From Streptomyces flavotricini (GTDB lineage: Bacteria > Actinomycetota > Actinomycetes > Streptomycetales > Streptomycetaceae), in NCBI RefSeq assembly GCF_020639365.1, contig NZ_JAINUL010000001.1, forward strand, positions 67,746 through 131,745: DNA of 64,000 nt, read 5' to 3'. Shown here in pieces: positions 36,088 through 45,189 of this stretch. Every line of letters begins with the position of its first letter. Positions within the stretch are counted from its first letter, which is position 1. The position numbers and the translations under genes were made by a program. Under the pieces are notes generated by a model. The model saw only the letters and a list, made by a program, of their open reading frames with translations. It was not told where the DNA came from and did not search any database.

Positions 36088-36514
36088 TCAGCCTGTGCCG
36101 GGGCGGTAGACGCGCACCCTGCGCTGCGCGACAGCCAGGCGCCCGCCCGCGAAGATCACGGGGCGGGTGCCGCCCTTGGCGGTAGCGGAGATGGGTGAAG
36201 GCGACCAGGCGGCCGCCGGCCTGGACCTGGTCCCCGAGGCGCAGTTCGGTGGGCGGCACGTCCACCGGCATCTTTCCCGCCGCGATCCGTAGCCCGTCCT
36301 GGCCCTCGTCTGCGGCGGGTGCGGCCGGTGGCGGTGCGGCCGGATCGCAGGCGACGGTACGGGCGATCCACTGAAATCCGGCCGCATCCGCCAGGCGCGC
36401 CACGAGGGGGGACGGGCAGAGGCCGACGGCGTGGCCGTGGGCCTGGCGCTCGCGGTCGAACATCGCCTGGCCGACGGCGTACTGGCCGGCAATGTTGATG
36501 AGCTTGGGAGTCAC
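36088..36514 (-). pseudogene. Hypothetical protein, frameshifted near its end
   Basis: The minus frame from GTG 36514 reads VTPKLINIAGQYAVGQAMFD, GFQWIARTVACDPAA, GLRIAAGKMPVDVPPTELRL and GGRLVAFTHLRYRQG. A shift near 36180 gives the natural end GGTRPVIFAGGRLAVAQRRV, RVYRPGTG-stop. The intact product would be about 140 residues. I do not recognise it. It lies directly after the truncated monooxygenase and may have fused with it by deletion. Confidence 0.45.
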
Positions 36515-36604
36515 CGCCGCCCAGGCTTGAGCGGGGTGGGACGAAGAGCGTCGGATCGGGGCCTGCGCGGCATATTGGCTCTTCTCGGTGATCACTTTGA
36601 TCCA

Positions 36605-37095
36605 GGTCCTGAGCCGTGTTGTGCTCGGAGTCGATCCCCGCAACCGCTTCACCTTCGAAAGTGGTGACCTCGGCGCTGCGGCGGAACAGGGGCTCGTACT
36701 CGGTGAGGGCGGCCCCGATGTCGTCGGGGTGGGCTGCGAGGGCCTTGCCGAGTTCGGCGCCGTCGAGCACGGCCAGGTTGGAGCCGTCGCCATTCGGGGG
36801 CGCGAGGTGGGCGGCGTCGCCGAGCAGGGTGACCCCCGGCACCCGGTCCCACCGGTGCCCGGTGGGCAGAGCGTACTGGGGGCGCAGGACCGGCGCCGTG
36901 TCGCCTTCGGCAATGAGAGCGGTGAGTTCCGGTGCCCAGCCGTCGAACTCGCGCGCGATCCGGGCGGTGGCCGTGGCGGCATCGGTGAAGTCGACGGCGG
37001 CGAAACAGTCCTGTGGCCTGGTCAGCGCCACGCAGGTGTGCTGGGTGTCGCCGTTCTCCCGGTGAGCGAAGATTCCGTCTGCTGTCGGCGCCGGT
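36605..37095 (-). pseudogene. C-terminal part of a FAD-dependent aromatic monooxygenase
   Basis: The fragment contains WDRVPGVTLLGDAAHLAPPN followed by GDGSNLAVLDGAELGKALAA. This is the second FAD-binding motif (GDAAH...P..G.G.N.A..DA) of tetracycline- or PHBH-type hydroxylases. The N-terminal GxGxxG half is missing; upstream sequence is Arg-rich nonsense up to the divergent epimerase gene. The end also merges with foreign sequence. Confidence 0.65.
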
Positions 37096-37289
37096 GGTGC
37101 CGGCACGGGCTCCTCGGGTCCTCGGGGTGGATATGACTTTGCCTTCCGGCGCGGCCACACATAGGGAACGGTGCGGCGACGGCCGCGGCGCACGCGCGGT
37201 ACCCCCAAGGCCCACCCGGCAAGGAGGGCCCAGTACGCCCTCGGCGAAGCAAGTGCCCCCAGGCGCACGCAGCGTGTTTGGGTGAGTTG

Positions 37290-38276
37290 ATGAAGATCTT
37301 GGTTCTGGGTGGAACAGCGTGGGTCGGCCGCGAGATTTCGCGGCAGGCGGTGGAACGTGGGCATCAGGTGACGTGTCTGGCACGTGGAAAGAGCGGCGCC
37401 GCGGCCAAGGGCGCGGTACTGATCGCCGCGGACCGGCATGATGCGGCGGCGTATGAAGAGGTCAGCGATCAGGACTGGGATGCCGTCGTGGAGGTGTCAT
37501 GGCAGCCGGGCTTCGTCCGCGGTGCGCTGCGCGCTCTGTCCGAGCGGGCGGGACACTGGGCGTACGTGTCGTCGGTCAGCGCCTATGCCTCGCACGCCCA
37601 GCCGGGCGCTGATGAATCGGCGCAGCTGCTTACCGCCACGGAGCGAGAGGCAGTCGGCCACGACGAGTTCGGGCAGGCCAAGGTCGCCTGCGAGGAAGCA
37701 GCAGCCGCCGAACGGGGAGATCGGCTCCTTGTAGCGCGGCCAGGCCTAATCGGTGGGCCGGGCGATCACAGTGGCCGATCCGGGTACTGGGTCGCTCGCG
37801 CGGCCCGCGCGCCGCAGTCCCCGCTGCTCGTACCGGCATCTTCGGATGTTTCGACGCAAGTGATCGGCGCACAAGACCTTGCTGCCTGGCTGCTCGACTG
37901 CGCGGAGAAGGGGACGACCGGGACGTACAACGCGGTCGGGCCGACCATGGCACTCTCGGAGTGGATCACGCTGTCGCGGGAGATCGGCGGACACACTGGC
38001 CCGGTGGTGGAAGCGGAAGACGACTGGCTGCTCAAGCAGAAGGTGGTCCAAGCGATGGGGCCCGAATCGCTCGCACTGTGGGTGGCCGACCCGGAATGGG
38101 CCGGGTTCGGAGCCCGCAACGGCACCGCGGCGAACGCAACCGGTCTGCGGCACAGGCCCCGAGCACAACTGCTGGAGGCAACCTTGCGCTGGGAACGCGA
38201 GCAGGGACTTGATCGGCCCCGACGTGCCGGGCTCAGCACGGAGCGCGAGCGGGAACTCCTACGGACACTGAAGTAG
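37290..38276 (+). CDS. NAD(P)-dependent epimerase/reductase (extended SDR)
   Basis: The 328-residue protein starts MKILVLGGTAWVGREISRQA, a Rossmann fold with the GxxGxxG-type nucleotide loop. It continues with GHWAYVSSVSAYASHAQPGA, where the SDR Ser/Tyr region lies, and LLVARPGLIGGPGDHSGRSG. The middle shows GTYNAVGPTMALSEWITLSR, typical of the epimerase/dehydratase family used on sugars or isoflavone-like substrates. ATG 37290 is taken; the first four codons of the longer frame are weak. Single gene, substrate unknown. Confidence 0.85.
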   Translation: MKILVLGGTAWVGREISRQAVERGHQVTCLARGKSGAAAKGAVLIAADRHDAAAYEEVSDQDWDAVVEVSWQPGFVRGALRALSERAGHWAYVSSVSAYASHAQPGADESAQLLTATEREAVGHDEFGQAKVACEEAAAAERGDRLLVARPGLIGGPGDHSGRSGYWVARAARAPQSPLLVPASSDVSTQVIGAQDLAAWLLDCAEKGTTGTYNAVGPTMALSEWITLSREIGGHTGPVVEAEDDWLLKQKVVQAMGPESLALWVADPEWAGFGARNGTAANATGLRHRPRAQLLEATLRWEREQGLDRPRRAGLSTERERELLRTLK

Positions 38277-38410
38277 CCATATGTGGTCGCCGGCCGCGAC
38301 GGCGGCTTCGAAGGCGACTCCCGCCGGGGCCGCCGGCCTACCGTGCCCCAGGGGCGCCGCACCCCGTCGCAGCGAGCACCGGCGCAGCCGTCAGGACTAG
38401 CAGGGCTTTG

Positions 38411-38533
38411 TTAGGTGGTGTCGTAGGGCTGCCAGGTGGGTTGTCGGCAGGTGGGGCAGGTGCCGGTCCAGGTGGCGAGTAGGTGTTGGAGGAGGTCCGG
38501 GGCCTGGTAGAGGGTCAGGCCCTGGCAGGGGCT
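38411..38533 (-). pseudogene. C-terminal coding fragment, unidentified
   Basis: The minus frame gives [20 protein letters not shown], then TWTGTCPTCRQPTWQPYDTT-stop (stop at 38411). The CPTC suggests a zinc-binding end. It abuts the plus-strand IS701 fragment at about 38535, so it was probably cut by that element. The family is not recognised. Confidence 0.35.
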
Positions 38534-38534
38534 T

Positions 38535-38772
38535 TTGCTGTCGGACCTGCCGCGCAAGAACTGCTGGACGATCGCGGAGTGGGCCGGGGAAGCGACCCCT
38601 CACGGCATGCAGCACCTGCTGTGCCGGGCCTCATGGGACGCCGACGCGGTCCGCGACGACGAGGCCGCGGTTCTGGTCGTTTACGAGACCGGTGACCTGA
38701 GGAAGGGCACCCACACCGTCAGGGTCCAGCGCCAATTCACCCGCACGGCTGGGCGGATCGAGAACTGGACCG
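38535..38772 (+). pseudogene. IS701-family transposase internal fragment
   Basis: The frame reads [40 protein letters not shown] and [20 protein letters not shown], where the first catalytic Asp of VVDETG has changed the motif to VVYETG. It ends at GRIEN. Roughly 80 residues of a protein of about 400 remain. The element differs from the IS701 remnant at 28453. Confidence 0.75.
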
Positions 38773-38783
38773 GATGCGATACG

Positions 38784-39260
38784 TCAAGCGGCCGCGGAAG
38801 GCGCTCGGAGCCGTGGCCCCCGCCGTCTTCCACGAGCGGCTGCTGGCCGACCTGCCTGGCTCTGCCTCGTGGGCGATCCCGTCCCGGACGATCTGCGGGT
38901 GGCTCCGTGCCGACGCAGCCGCATGAGGAGAGCCCAAGCCCAGCTTGCCGCTTCCTGTCGTTGCTCACTGGACATCTGTCCCACTCGGCGTGCGACCTCG
39001 ACCGGGAGGGTCTTGTCTTCGACCGCCTGTTTCAGGTTGGGGGTGAGCTTCAGCAGCGCCATGTGCTGGGTTACCCAGCCACCGGATTTGCCGAGGGCTC
39101 GGGCGACGGCCCGCTGAGAGCCGTGCACTCCGACGAGCCGCTGAAGCGCCCTGGCTTCGTCCAGGGGATCGGGGTTCTCGTGCTGGACTGCGGCGATGAA
39201 CGCGGTCTGGAGCAGTGTGTCGGCGTCTTCGGCAAAGGAGTCGTCGAGGGGGGGCTCGAA
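38784..39260 (-). pseudogene. ParB/KorB-like partition protein remnant
   Basis: The minus frame reads [60 protein letters not shown] and [20 protein letters not shown], then [19 protein letters not shown]. That is the central helix-turn-helix part of a plasmid-type ParB. The N-terminal nuclease-like box and the C-terminal dimer domain are missing, and sequence past 38940 leaves the family. This suggests plasmid-derived DNA. Confidence 0.65.
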
Positions 39261-39491
39261 AGCACCGACGCTGCGGGACCTGCCGGAGACCCGGTGGACA
39301 ACGTCCTGGACCTCCTGGATGTCCTGATGTCCTCCTGCCTCTTGGCCCGCGCGGACCCAGCCGGCAAGGAGGAGAAGCTGAAGGCCCTGCCGAAGCTGAA
39401 TCCGGCGCCGGGCCGGGTGACGAGGGGCGGTTCCGGGGCAGCGTGCGGCTCAGGACCCGGGGTATCGTCCAGTGAGCTGGTCCTCGCCGTC

Positions 39492-39857
39492 TCAGGCTGC
39501 GGATGTCGGGTTCGCCGATTCGGCGGCGCGGCGGTACTCGGCGTTGATGCGCTGGGCCTCCTCGAGCTGGTCCTCGAGGATCACGATCCGGCACGCCGCC
39601 TCGATGGGGGTGCCCTGGTCGACGAGTTCGCGGGCGCGGGCGGCGATGCGCAGCTGGTAGCGGGAGTAGCGGCGGTGGCCGCCGGCGGAGCGGAGCGGGG
39701 TGATGAGGCGGGCTTCGCCGATGGCGCGGAGGAAGCCCTGCGTGGTGCCGAGCATTTCGGCGGCCCGGCCCATCGTGTAGGCGCCATCAGGATCGCCCGG
39801 GCGGAAGTCTGAGCCCGGGTACCGCAGGACATCGATAGTGAGGTGGTCTCCGGTCAA
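39492..39857 (-). CDS. MerR-family helix-turn-helix regulator, copy 1 of an inverted pair
   Basis: About 121 residues. The MerR HTH is [40 protein letters not shown] and [20 protein letters not shown], followed by the coiled-coil-type [20 protein letters not shown]. The C-terminal effector part is very short, as in HspR-like members. The core is nearly identical to the gene at 40017 on the opposite strand. The N-terminus differs ([17 protein letters not shown]). Start TTG 39857 is uncertain. Confidence 0.8.
   Translation of the reverse strand: MTGDHLTIDVLRYPGSDFRPGDPDGAYTMGRAAEMLGTTQGFLRAIGEARLITPLRSAGGHRRYSRYQLRIAARARELVDQGTPIEAACRIVILEDQLEEAQRINAEYRRAAESANPTSAA
39505..39783 (+). repeat. 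Left arm of a 279-bp inverted duplication
   Basis: This segment is the near-identical reverse complement of 40065-40343; the differences I see are mostly synonymous third-base changes. It contains most of the minus-strand MerR gene. The central loop is 281 bases (39784-40064). Confidence 0.8.
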
Positions 39858-39958
39858 GCAACCGCGATCCCCGCATCACCCGTCCTTGTTCGGGCGGGTC
39901 AGCGGATACAGAAAGCCGGCGAAGTATCAGGGCCGGCAGATGGTGTAGCAGTTCCTTC

Positions 39959-39990
39959 GGGGCCCTGGTGCCGTACGGCACCAGGGCCCC
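39959..39990. repeat. Perfect 32-bp palindrome upstream of the plus-strand MerR gene
   Basis: The 14-base arms 39959-39972 and 39977-39990 flank a self-complementary GTAC. It lies 26 bases before the ATG at 40017, within the loop of the large inverted duplication. It could be an operator for the MerR proteins or a terminator. Confidence 0.7.
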
Positions 39991-40016
39991 TCCACGCGTT
40001 CCACGAGAGAGGTTCC

Positions 40017-40355
40017 ATGACAGCAGACGCCTCGTTCAGCCGTCTCGACGACGACGACTACCCCGCCTACACGATGGGCCGGGCCGCCGAAATGCTCGGC
40101 ACCACCCAGGGCTTCCTCCGCGCCATCGGAGAGGCCCGCCTCATCACCCCGCTCCGCTCCGCGGGCGGCCACCGCCGCTACTCCCGCTACCAGCTGCGCA
40201 TCGCCGCCCGCGCCCGCGAACTCGTCGACCAGGGCACCCCCATCGAGGCCGCCTGCCGCATCGTCATCCTCGAAGACCAGCTCGAAGAAGCCCAGCGCAT
40301 CAACGCCGAATACCGCCGGACCGCCGAATCGGCGAACCCGACAACCACACCCTGA
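40017..40355 (+). CDS. MerR-family helix-turn-helix regulator, copy 2 of an inverted pair
   Basis: A 112-residue protein with ATG 40017 and GAGAGG upstream. The DNA-binding core ([40 protein letters not shown]) and the coiled-coil tail equal copy 1 at 39492-39857. Residues at the two ends differ (MTADASFSRLDDDDYPA at the start, ANPTTTP at the end). The two genes diverge from a 160-base spacer with a perfect palindrome. Both frames are intact, so both may be expressed and could form mixed dimers. The target is unknown. Confidence 0.85.
   Translation: MTADASFSRLDDDDYPAYTMGRAAEMLGTTQGFLRAIGEARLITPLRSAGGHRRYSRYQLRIAARARELVDQGTPIEAACRIVILEDQLEEAQRINAEYRRTAESANPTTTP
40065..40343 (-). repeat. Right arm of the 279-bp inverted duplication
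   Basis: Near-identical reverse complement of 39505-39783, covering the codons from YTMGRAAEM to the C-terminal NP of the plus-strand MerR gene. Confidence 0.8.
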
Positions 40356-40559
40356 GACGGCAAGGACCTGAGACCCTCCCGGGGTCGCGTGATCCAGATC
40401 CGGAAGGGCTGCCCCACCCGATCGTCTGCCCCGCCTGTCTCACCCCGCCGCGCCGCCCCGGAGGGCACCGCCCGAGAGCCTCAACGACCAGCCAGGGCCT
40501 GCGCCCGGTACAGCTCTTCCCGGCACGGGCCCCGCCGTGGCCTGGCCAACCTGTCCCGA

Positions 40560-41033
40560 CTGGCCCGGGACTTCCGCCCTGGCCGCCGTCCCAACCCTGG
40601 GCTTGCAAGGACGCCACAACCGTGTCCTTGGCGACATCCACTGGTCCCACGCCAATACCGACCAGGCCGTCGCAGCGTTCGGAGCCAGCCGCGCCGAAGC
40701 CGAAGAAGACGGTGCCGCCGGCGCGCGCGCAATGATGCAGGTCCGCCTCGCCCTCTCACTGTCCTTCGCCGACCCGGACCGGGCCGGCGCCGAACTCTCC
40801 CTCGCCCACCAGCCGCGAAAGAGCCTCGACCAGAGGAGCTGGCCGCCGCCATCGGCCGCCTGCGCGAACTCACCGCGACCGGCGACTTCGCCTACTTCAC
40901 CGACATCGCCCCCTTCATGGGCGGCCCGCCCCTGTCCGCTCCCACCACCACGCAGTGGATCGGCAGCCCCGACGCCGTCCCCGCCCGCTGGCAGCACCTC
41001 GTCCACACCCGATGTACCCGTACCGGCCGCTAG
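40560..41033 (+). pseudogene. TPR-protein C-terminal remnant
   Basis: One frame gives GLQGRHNRVLGDIHWSHANT, DQAVAAFGASRAEAEEDGAA and QVRLALSLSFADPDRAGAEL, a tetratricopeptide pattern known from the ends of large regulatory ATPases. After about 40830 the next frame continues EELAAAIGRLRELTATGDFA, YFTDIAPFMGGPPL and ends RTGR-stop at 41033. There is no start and at least one frameshift. Confidence 0.5.
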
Positions 41034-41138
41034 CCGCAGCCGCGTCGCGGCGCCGATCGGAGGCTCGTGTGCCCGGCCCACACACGGATCGGGGCCCGAT
41101 TTCACCCTGGCTGGCTGTTCAGCCGCAGGGGCGTGAGG

Positions 41139-41256
41139 TCACTGGGTGTCGGTGCTCTTGCCCACGAGCGAGGACAGCAGCTCGACCATGGTCGCGTCGA
41201 CCGTGCGCTGCTCGTCGATGAAGCCGTCGATCTTCCGCTCCAGGCCGTCCAGCCGC
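41139..41256 (-). pseudogene. Short coiled-coil fragment
   Basis: The minus frame reads RLDGLERKIDGFIDEQRTVD, ATMVELLSSLVGKSTDTQ-stop. An in-frame TAG lies directly before it. It is a conserved-looking heptad end of some larger protein, not identified. Confidence 0.3.
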
Positions 41257-41316
41257 TAGGTCATATGATCCCGAACTCACGGGAGTCCTGAGCCGAGGTC
41301 TCTTCGAAGCGCCAAG

Positions 41317-42192
41317 TCAGGGCTGATCCGCCGAGGCATCGTGTTCGGGGGCCTTGCGCCAGCGGGCCTCGCAGAACGAATAGAGGCCGAACACCAGGAG
41401 GCCCAATGCCGCGGCGATCAGCAGCACCGGCCCCACGGGGGTAGCCGCGAACGATCGCAGCGTCTCGTCCAGGCCCTTCGCCTGGCTGGGGTCGAACCGC
41501 ACCGCGGCAAGTAGGACGAACAGGCCCGTCATGACGGCGACGACGCCGCACGCCACGCCGCCGACGATGCCCAGACCCGCGACGATGCGCCGCGTCGTCG
41601 GGCTCATCTCGCCCGTACGGAGATTCTTCTCGAATTTCCGCATCAGGCTGCGCACCACGATCACCACGCCCACGATGGCCAGAACCGCCCCGAACACGCC
41701 GACGAGCACGCGCCCGAGGGGCCAGTTCAGCACCCTCGCGGTGTACTCCTTCGACGAGTCGTCGCCCGCGCGAGTCCCGGCGGACCCGCCGACCAGCGCA
41801 CTCTGCACCACGCCGACACAGATCACGGCGTAGAAGACCGCGATGCCCAGGGAGCCCAAGCGCCGGGTCCATGTGTCACCACCTGCCGTCGCCTGCCCGA
41901 ACACGGCCTCGGACAGCCGCCACAGTGCCATCGCCGCCAGGCCCACCGCCAGCGCCCACAGCAGTACCCGGCCAAACGACTGCTCGGCGATGGTCCGCAC
42001 CGCTCCGGACCGGTCGGCCTCCTTGCCGCCGCTGTCGCCGCCGAAGCCGAGCCGTACCGCGAGGAGCCCGACCAAGACGTAGATCACACCACGGGCGCAG
42101 AGCCCGACCCGGGCCGCGACCTCCATAGCGCGGCTGTCGGCCACACGCTGCCCCTGGCTCTTGACCTGTGCGGCGTCCTTCTCGATCGCCAT
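41317..42192 (-). CDS. DUF1206-family membrane protein
   Basis: A 291-residue protein with about six hydrophobic segments in three similar pairs, the layout of the DUF1206 triplication. It reads VGLCARGVIYVLVGLLAVRL, LLWALAVGLAAMALWRLSEA, RLGSLGIAVFYAVICVGVVQ, VGVFGAVLAIVGVVIVVRSL, GIVGGVACGVVAVMTGLFVL and VGPVLLIAAALGLLVFGLYS. RG.IY.L.G and G....GLYS boxes are visible. ATG 42192 has GGGAGG nine bases upstream. The cellular role of the family is unknown; a stress or envelope role is often assumed. Confidence 0.88.
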   Translation of the reverse strand: MAIEKDAAQVKSQGQRVADSRAMEVAARVGLCARGVIYVLVGLLAVRLGFGGDSGGKEADRSGAVRTIAEQSFGRVLLWALAVGLAAMALWRLSEAVFGQATAGGDTWTRRLGSLGIAVFYAVICVGVVQSALVGGSAGTRAGDDSSKEYTARVLNWPLGRVLVGVFGAVLAIVGVVIVVRSLMRKFEKNLRTGEMSPTTRRIVAGLGIVGGVACGVVAVMTGLFVLLAAVRFDPSQAKGLDETLRSFAATPVGPVLLIAAALGLLVFGLYSFCEARWRKAPEHDASADQP

Positions 42193-42305
42193 ACCTGGCA
42201 CCTCCCGTGCCCTGCTCGGATGTCGACACGGTGCGCACACCGAGCCGACGGGACCCGGCCCACCGTGCGGCGCCCTGTATGGATGGGAACGTTGCGGCAG
42301 TCGGT

Positions 42306-42702
42306 CTATCCCGCGCTGGGGGTGCCGGGAGGATCCTGGAGGACGACACCGGTAGTGGCGGAGGCGTCCTTGGTCCCGCTGGGACGCTGGGAGCAGCCTC
42401 GGCGGCCGGTGTCGTGCATCCCCCGGTCGCTGGAGCCCTTGCTCTGGTCCTCACCGCGGCTGCCCGTGCTCCTGGAGGGGTTGCAGTGGGGATTGCCCGA
42501 TTCTTCCTCGGAGACGACGGTCCTACCGGGGCCCTGGGCGGGTGCGTACTTCTCGGGGTGGAAGGAACGGTGGGCGCTGGGGTTGTCCTGTCTGTCTGGT
42601 CTCGTCCACGTCCGGCGACCAGCCATGCTGGTCGGTGCCCGTGTGCGGGCTCGGCGCTTCACCGTGGGTGGGCTGGGAAGGCTTCGGCTGCCGCTTGGCC
42701 AT
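42306..42702 (-). pseudogene. Frameshifted paralog of the small disordered protein at 31630
   Basis: ATG 42702 opens MAKRQPKPSQPTHGEAPSPH, then QHGWSPDVDETRQ. A one-base shift near 42590 moves to the frame reading DNPSAHRSFHPEKYAPAQGP, GMHDTGRRGCSQRPSGTKDA and DPPGTPSAG-stop. Nearly every block matches the intact 130-residue paralog. The frame beginning at 42662 starts with unrelated Arg-rich sequence and is not the natural N-terminus. Confidence 0.75.
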
Positions 42703-43114
42703 GACTTGACCTGCTGTTCTGTATGCGGAAGGCGTAGGCCGCCTGAGCGCGTCGACCCTGCCGCCGATTACCCCTATTGTCCCACCGCAGGGCCCCAGAC
42801 CGCCGTCCCACGGCCTGAGGAGCGGCGGCGGTCGCTCATGCGCCTCCAGTCGGTCTCGCGGTTCCCGATACGGATCCGATGCGGTACTCGCTACCGTTGG
42901 GAAGAGGTTTGCCGCGCGAGGCCCGCGGCGCTACCTTCCCCCTGCGATGTGACGCGTGAGGGCCGGCTCCGCCCGTGCCCGCACCCTCCTGCCTTCGCCG
43001 GACCCTGAGCGTGCACGGAAGCTGATCACGTCTCTGGCCGGGGCGCGCGGGGCTGCCGCAGTTGTGACTCTGTCTTCTCAGGTGAAGACGAATCCGTGAC
43101 CGCTGGAGGCTGAT

Positions 43115-44338
43115 GTGGCGCGTGACCGGATCGGACTGGCCGAGGTACTGGCCGCGGCGGAGGCCGCCGCGCCAGTGCGCTCCCTCAACGTCGTGGCGCA
43201 CAATCTCCGCGACCGCTTCGACGCCCACTACGTGTCGTTTCTGTTCGTCGACGTCGTCGGCCGACGTCCGCTGAGGGTCAGCGACACAACGGCCACGAAG
43301 CTGGAGGATCGCGCCGAACAGGTCCCCCTCGTCGGCAGCGGCGTCTACGACCAGGTCCTGCGCACGCAGAAGCTGGTGCTGGCGCCGGACGGCGGCCACG
43401 GGCAGCGGGTACTCGCCCCGGTCAGCAACCGCGGGGACACCATCGGTGTCCTGGAGCTGTTCCTCACCCAGGGCACACCGGAAGTACTGGCACAGCTGGA
43501 GGAGGCAGGGCACGCTCTGGCGCACATCATCGTCACCGACCGCCGCTTCACCGACCTCTACCACTGGGGCAATCGCACCACCACCGTCAGCCTGGCCGCG
43601 GAGATCCAACGCCAGCTCCTGCCTTCCGGCCCGTCCTGCGAAGCAGCCGAGTTCGCCCTCGCCGGCGCCCTGGTCCCGGCCTCCGACATCGCCGGCGACA
43701 CCTACGACTACAGCCTCGACAACGACACCCTGCACCTGTCCATCACCGACGCCATGGGCCACGACGTCAACGCCTCGCTCATGGCCACCCTCCTGGTCAA
43801 CGCCTCCCCCGGCGCCCGCCGCGCCGGATGTGACCTCGCCGAACAGGCCCGCCAGACCCACCAGGCTCTCGTCGACCACGGCCACCACACCTTCGCCACC
43901 GGCCAGCTCCTGCGCATCGCCCTCGACGGAACCGGCTCCCAGCTTGTCAACGCCGGCCACCCCCTCCCCCTCCTCCTGCGCGACGGCACGGTCACCGAAG
44001 TGCCCCTGGCGGTGAACATGCCCTTCGGCGTCACCCACCATCAGGGCCGCTACCAGGTCCAGGACCTCAACCTGCGGCCCGGTGACCGCCTTCTGCTTCA
44101 CACGGACGGCATGCAGGACCGCGAGGCCGACACGGTCGACCTGCCCGGTCTTCTGCGCAAGACCGCGGCCGAGCATCCGCGCGAGGTGGTGCGCACGCTG
44201 GTCGGCGCGGTAACCGGCGCGTACGACGGCCGGCCACCGAGCGACGACGCCACCGTCCTGTGCCTGGACTGGCGCGGACCCCATGACGGCAGTCGCAACG
44301 TGAATACCGGATCCCTGACCGACTACTGGACAGGTTGA
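43115..44338 (+). CDS. SpoIIE-type serine phosphatase with N-terminal GAF-like domain
   Basis: A 407-residue protein. The first 150 residues form a sensory region ([40 protein letters not shown]). The phosphatase domain starts at [20 protein letters not shown] and shows [56 protein letters not shown] and [12 protein letters not shown], with a final [11 protein letters not shown]. It should dephosphorylate STAS antagonists. GTG 43115 has GGAGG upstream. It is distinct from the phosphatase at 22122 and followed by a strong terminator. Confidence 0.9.
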   Translation: MARDRIGLAEVLAAAEAAAPVRSLNVVAHNLRDRFDAHYVSFLFVDVVGRRPLRVSDTTATKLEDRAEQVPLVGSGVYDQVLRTQKLVLAPDGGHGQRVLAPVSNRGDTIGVLELFLTQGTPEVLAQLEEAGHALAHIIVTDRRFTDLYHWGNRTTTVSLAAEIQRQLLPSGPSCEAAEFALAGALVPASDIAGDTYDYSLDNDTLHLSITDAMGHDVNASLMATLLVNASPGARRAGCDLAEQARQTHQALVDHGHHTFATGQLLRIALDGTGSQLVNAGHPLPLLLRDGTVTEVPLAVNMPFGVTHHQGRYQVQDLNLRPGDRLLLHTDGMQDREADTVDLPGLLRKTAAEHPREVVRTLVGAVTGAYDGRPPSDDATVLCLDWRGPHDGSRNVNTGSLTDYWTG

Positions 44339-44403
44339 CGGGACCGCCGGAGCGCCGCAGACAGGGGCCGCCGCGACAGCCGGGCAGACGCCTGGTCGAG
44401 GTG

Positions 44404-44445
44404 TTGACGTGCTGCGGTTACCCATAGGCAACCGCAGCACGTCAA
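44404..44445 (+). terminator. Perfect 16-bp hairpin after the phosphatase gene
   Basis: The arms 44404-44419 and 44430-44445 are exactly complementary with a 10-base loop, 66 bases past the stop codon. Confidence 0.75.
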
Positions 44446-44633
44446 AACGCAACTCCGCTTGCCCCAGGGCGCGAGCCGAACCCGCCGACCTCGCTCCTCC
44501 TCCGCGACGCCGTCGAGGTAGGCATCGAGCGCAGCCAGGTCGGGTGCACCTCAGACCGGTCAACCCGGCCGACCCGAAGCGCGCCGCCCCAGAAGGCCAC
44601 GTTCGTGGTTCGTGCATGCTCCGGGTTCGGGGG

Positions 44634-44725
44634 CTAGGAGCGTGTCTCAGTAACCGGCAACCCGCCTGTGTTCGTGATCATTGGTGCGGGATGATCTCGG
44701 CATGCGTGGTGGCGTCGGGGAATGG
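44634..44725 (+). mobile_element. Solo left end of an IS1182-type element
   Basis: The sequence CTAGGAGCGT followed by GTCTCAGTAACCGGCAACCC matches the left end of the complete IS at 45712 almost base for base. The similarity continues through GCGGGATGATC and ATGCGTGGTGG, then is lost. It is a relic of a second, deleted copy. The stretch 44446-45189 otherwise holds no supported gene. Confidence 0.7.
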
Positions 44726-45189
44726 ACCTCGCGAGGGCCGGACTCGCTCCGCCCCCGACCGCGAGGACTGCCGCCAGCCTGGACACCAGCAAACGCCGCA
44801 TCCAGCGCATGGTGAGCATGCCTGCACGGTAGGGGTGCGCATCACCGGCTCCGGGTCAGCGATCCGGTAAGAATATTGGCGCCGCAAAACGCGTCCGACG
44901 CAAGATGGTTCGGCGTGCCCGGCGGACACCGTCGAGCCACGTCCACGGCGTATGCCCGCTCCCACGGGCCTATGTTCATGGGGTTCTCATCGACGAGACC
45001 ACAGCCCCGAGCCGCCACGCCATCGAGTGATGCGCCTCAGCCAGGCGAGTGACAGCGGCCACCGCAGGCTGCTACCGGGCGGGCCGGTGTTCCAGGATCG
45101 GTGCCGCCGCCCTCTCCGGCGGAATGTGCATCGACCACGTCTGTGCCGTCCGATCGGCTCGACCACGCCTGTTCGAGGAGTCCCATCCC

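Noticed and set aside
42836-44617. 593-residue minus-strand frame opposite the SpoIIE phosphatase
   Set aside because: Low-complexity Val/Gly/Ala sequence, antisense to conserved phosphatase motifs.
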